From NCBI GenBank assembly GCA_023392635.1, contig JAEVYS010000017.1:1-13897 (forward strand): a DNA stretch of 13,897 nt. The letters are read 5' to 3'. This document shows, piece after piece, positions 13,217 to 13,897 of the stretch (the first letter of the stretch is position 1; each line of letters begins with the position of its first letter). Position numbers and translations under genes: made by a program. A model generated the notes under the pieces. It was not told where the DNA came from. It did no database searches and saw nothing but the letters and a program-made list of their open reading frames with translations. The stretch comes from Actinomycetes bacterium. Lineage in GTDB: Bacteria > Actinomycetota > Actinomycetes > Propionibacteriales > Propionibacteriaceae.

Positions 13217-13897
13217 GCGAGCCCACTGATCGCGGCGGCGACGATGCCGCCCGCGTCCGGTCGATCCGCCACCGCGGCCACCTGCAGGCCGGTCGCCTGC
13301 GCGGCCTCGGCGGACGGGGCTCCGATGGCCACCACCCCTGGCCCGGGCAGCCCGCAGCGCTCGACGGCGGCGCGGGCGACCGAACCCGCGGTCACCACCA
13401 GCAGGTCGAACTGCCGCCACTGCGACACGACGTCCTCGGGCAGGGGCAGGGGCACCGTCCGGTAGACCGGGACGCTGCGCACCGTCCACCCTTTCGCAGT
13501 GAGCCCGGCTGCCGGTTCGGCGGACGGGGCGGCGGCGCCGGGTAGGAGCACCCGTCCCGCGCCGGCGGGGAATGCTGCGACGAGAGCTGCGCCTCCTCCG
13601 GGCTCCGCCACGAGGTCGACCGCGATGCCGGCAGCTTCCAGTGCCGCCGGGGTCGCCGGCCCGACCGCGGCGACGCGGACGCCGGCCGCTCGGCCGCCGA
13701 GGTCCAGCCAGGTACGGGCGAGGATCGACGCGGTGTGTGCCGAGCTCACCACCACCCAGTCCCAGGCCTCCCCGAGAGCCGCGTGGAGTTCGCCGCCGTC
13801 GCGGTCGGCGTAGCCGGTGAACGCTGCGACGGCCACGTCCGCCCCGGCGGCGGCGAGTGCCTCGCGCGTCCCGGCGGGCGCCCGCTCCGGCAGCAGG
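13213..13897 (-). CDS. hemD: Uroporphyrinogen-III synthase, 5' end cut by the window edge
   Basis: About 227 residues of HemD are visible. This enzyme closes hydroxymethylbilane, with inversion of ring D, to uroporphyrinogen III. The frame stays open to the window edge. Upstream of an in-frame GTG at 13836 it reads LLPERAPAGTREALAAAGAD then VAVAAFTGYAD, the usual HemD N-terminal region, so the true start lies beyond 13897. Other support is DWVVVSSAHTASIL (the V-x-SS-x-x-x-x-x motif), VAAVGPATPAALEAAGI, VYRTVP, LLVVTAGSVARA and VVAIGAPSAEAAQATG, matching the two alternating Rossmann-like lobes. HemD is poorly conserved, so the call rests on pattern plus hem gene context. It is on the same strand as hemB and hemL but separated from them by the convergent phosphatase gene. 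Confidence 0.88.
   Translation of the reverse strand, partial: LLPERAPAGTREALAAAGADVAVAAFTGYADRDGGELHAALGEAWDWVVVSSAHTASILARTWLDLGGRAAGVRVAAVGPATPAALEAAGIAVDLVAEPGGGAALVAAFPAGAGRVLLPGAAAPSAEPAAGLTAKGWTVRSVPVYRTVPLPLPEDVVSQWRQFDLLVVTAGSVARAAVERCGLPGPGVVAIGAPSAEAAQATGLQVAAVADRPDAGGIVAAAISGLA

Overview
This window looks like a chromosomal segment of a high-GC actinomycete. Codon third positions are overwhelmingly G or C, GTG starts are used alongside ATG, PheS carries the Cys-rich insert common in actinobacteria, and the gene order RNA methyltransferase-pheS-pheT is the usual actinobacterial one. The hem gene grouping would fit a Propionibacteriaceae-like organism, but that family placement is inference only.

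Layout. (1) 54-4540, plus strand: a SpoU/TrmH-type rRNA methyltransferase followed by pheS and pheT, tightly packed (18-nt gap, then an ATGA overlap), ending in a hairpin. (2) 4541-5014: a 474-bp non-coding stretch, less GC-rich than its surroundings. It holds five or six related imperfect palindromes of the form GTC(A/C)CC-N4/5-GG(T/G)GAC, a G7 tract inside an inverted repeat, and a candidate promoter. (3) 5015-10020, plus strand: a three-gene SipW-type export cluster. It comprises a small TasA/camelysin-like exported protein, a SipW-class signal peptidase with an extra C-terminal extracellular domain ending in a LAHTG wall-sorting signal, and a 1024-residue secreted protein with two seven-bladed RCC1 propellers. 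(4) 10021-12299, minus strand: hemL and hemB (reading order hemB then hemL, ATGA overlap). (5) 12413-13198, plus strand: a HAD-IIA (NagD-like) phosphatase. (6) 13213-end, minus strand: hemD, cut by the window edge.

How the genes work together. Blocks 1 and 4-6 are housekeeping (rRNA modification, tRNA-Phe charging, tetrapyrrole synthesis). Block 3 is the accessory, most interesting part. The first and third proteins share an almost identical junction after their signal-peptide hydrophobic core (ATLAS[W/Y]xDxE[F/Y]AxATF), and the peptidase expected to cut it is encoded between them. The peptidase also carries what looks like its own wall-anchored partner: a third membrane segment with an AQA-type cleavage site, a beta-rich domain, then LAHTG, a membrane helix and an Arg-rich tail. 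I infer a self-contained surface-assembly system, loosely comparable to Bacillus tapA-sipW-tasA, made of a small subunit, an anchor fused to the protease, and a large propeller protein. In the large protein each RCC1 propeller appears to be inserted in the E-F loop of a fibronectin-III-like domain, and this module is duplicated. No sortase and no dedicated regulator lie in the window. Every start choice, fold and regulatory claim here rests on reading the sequence, not on a database search.
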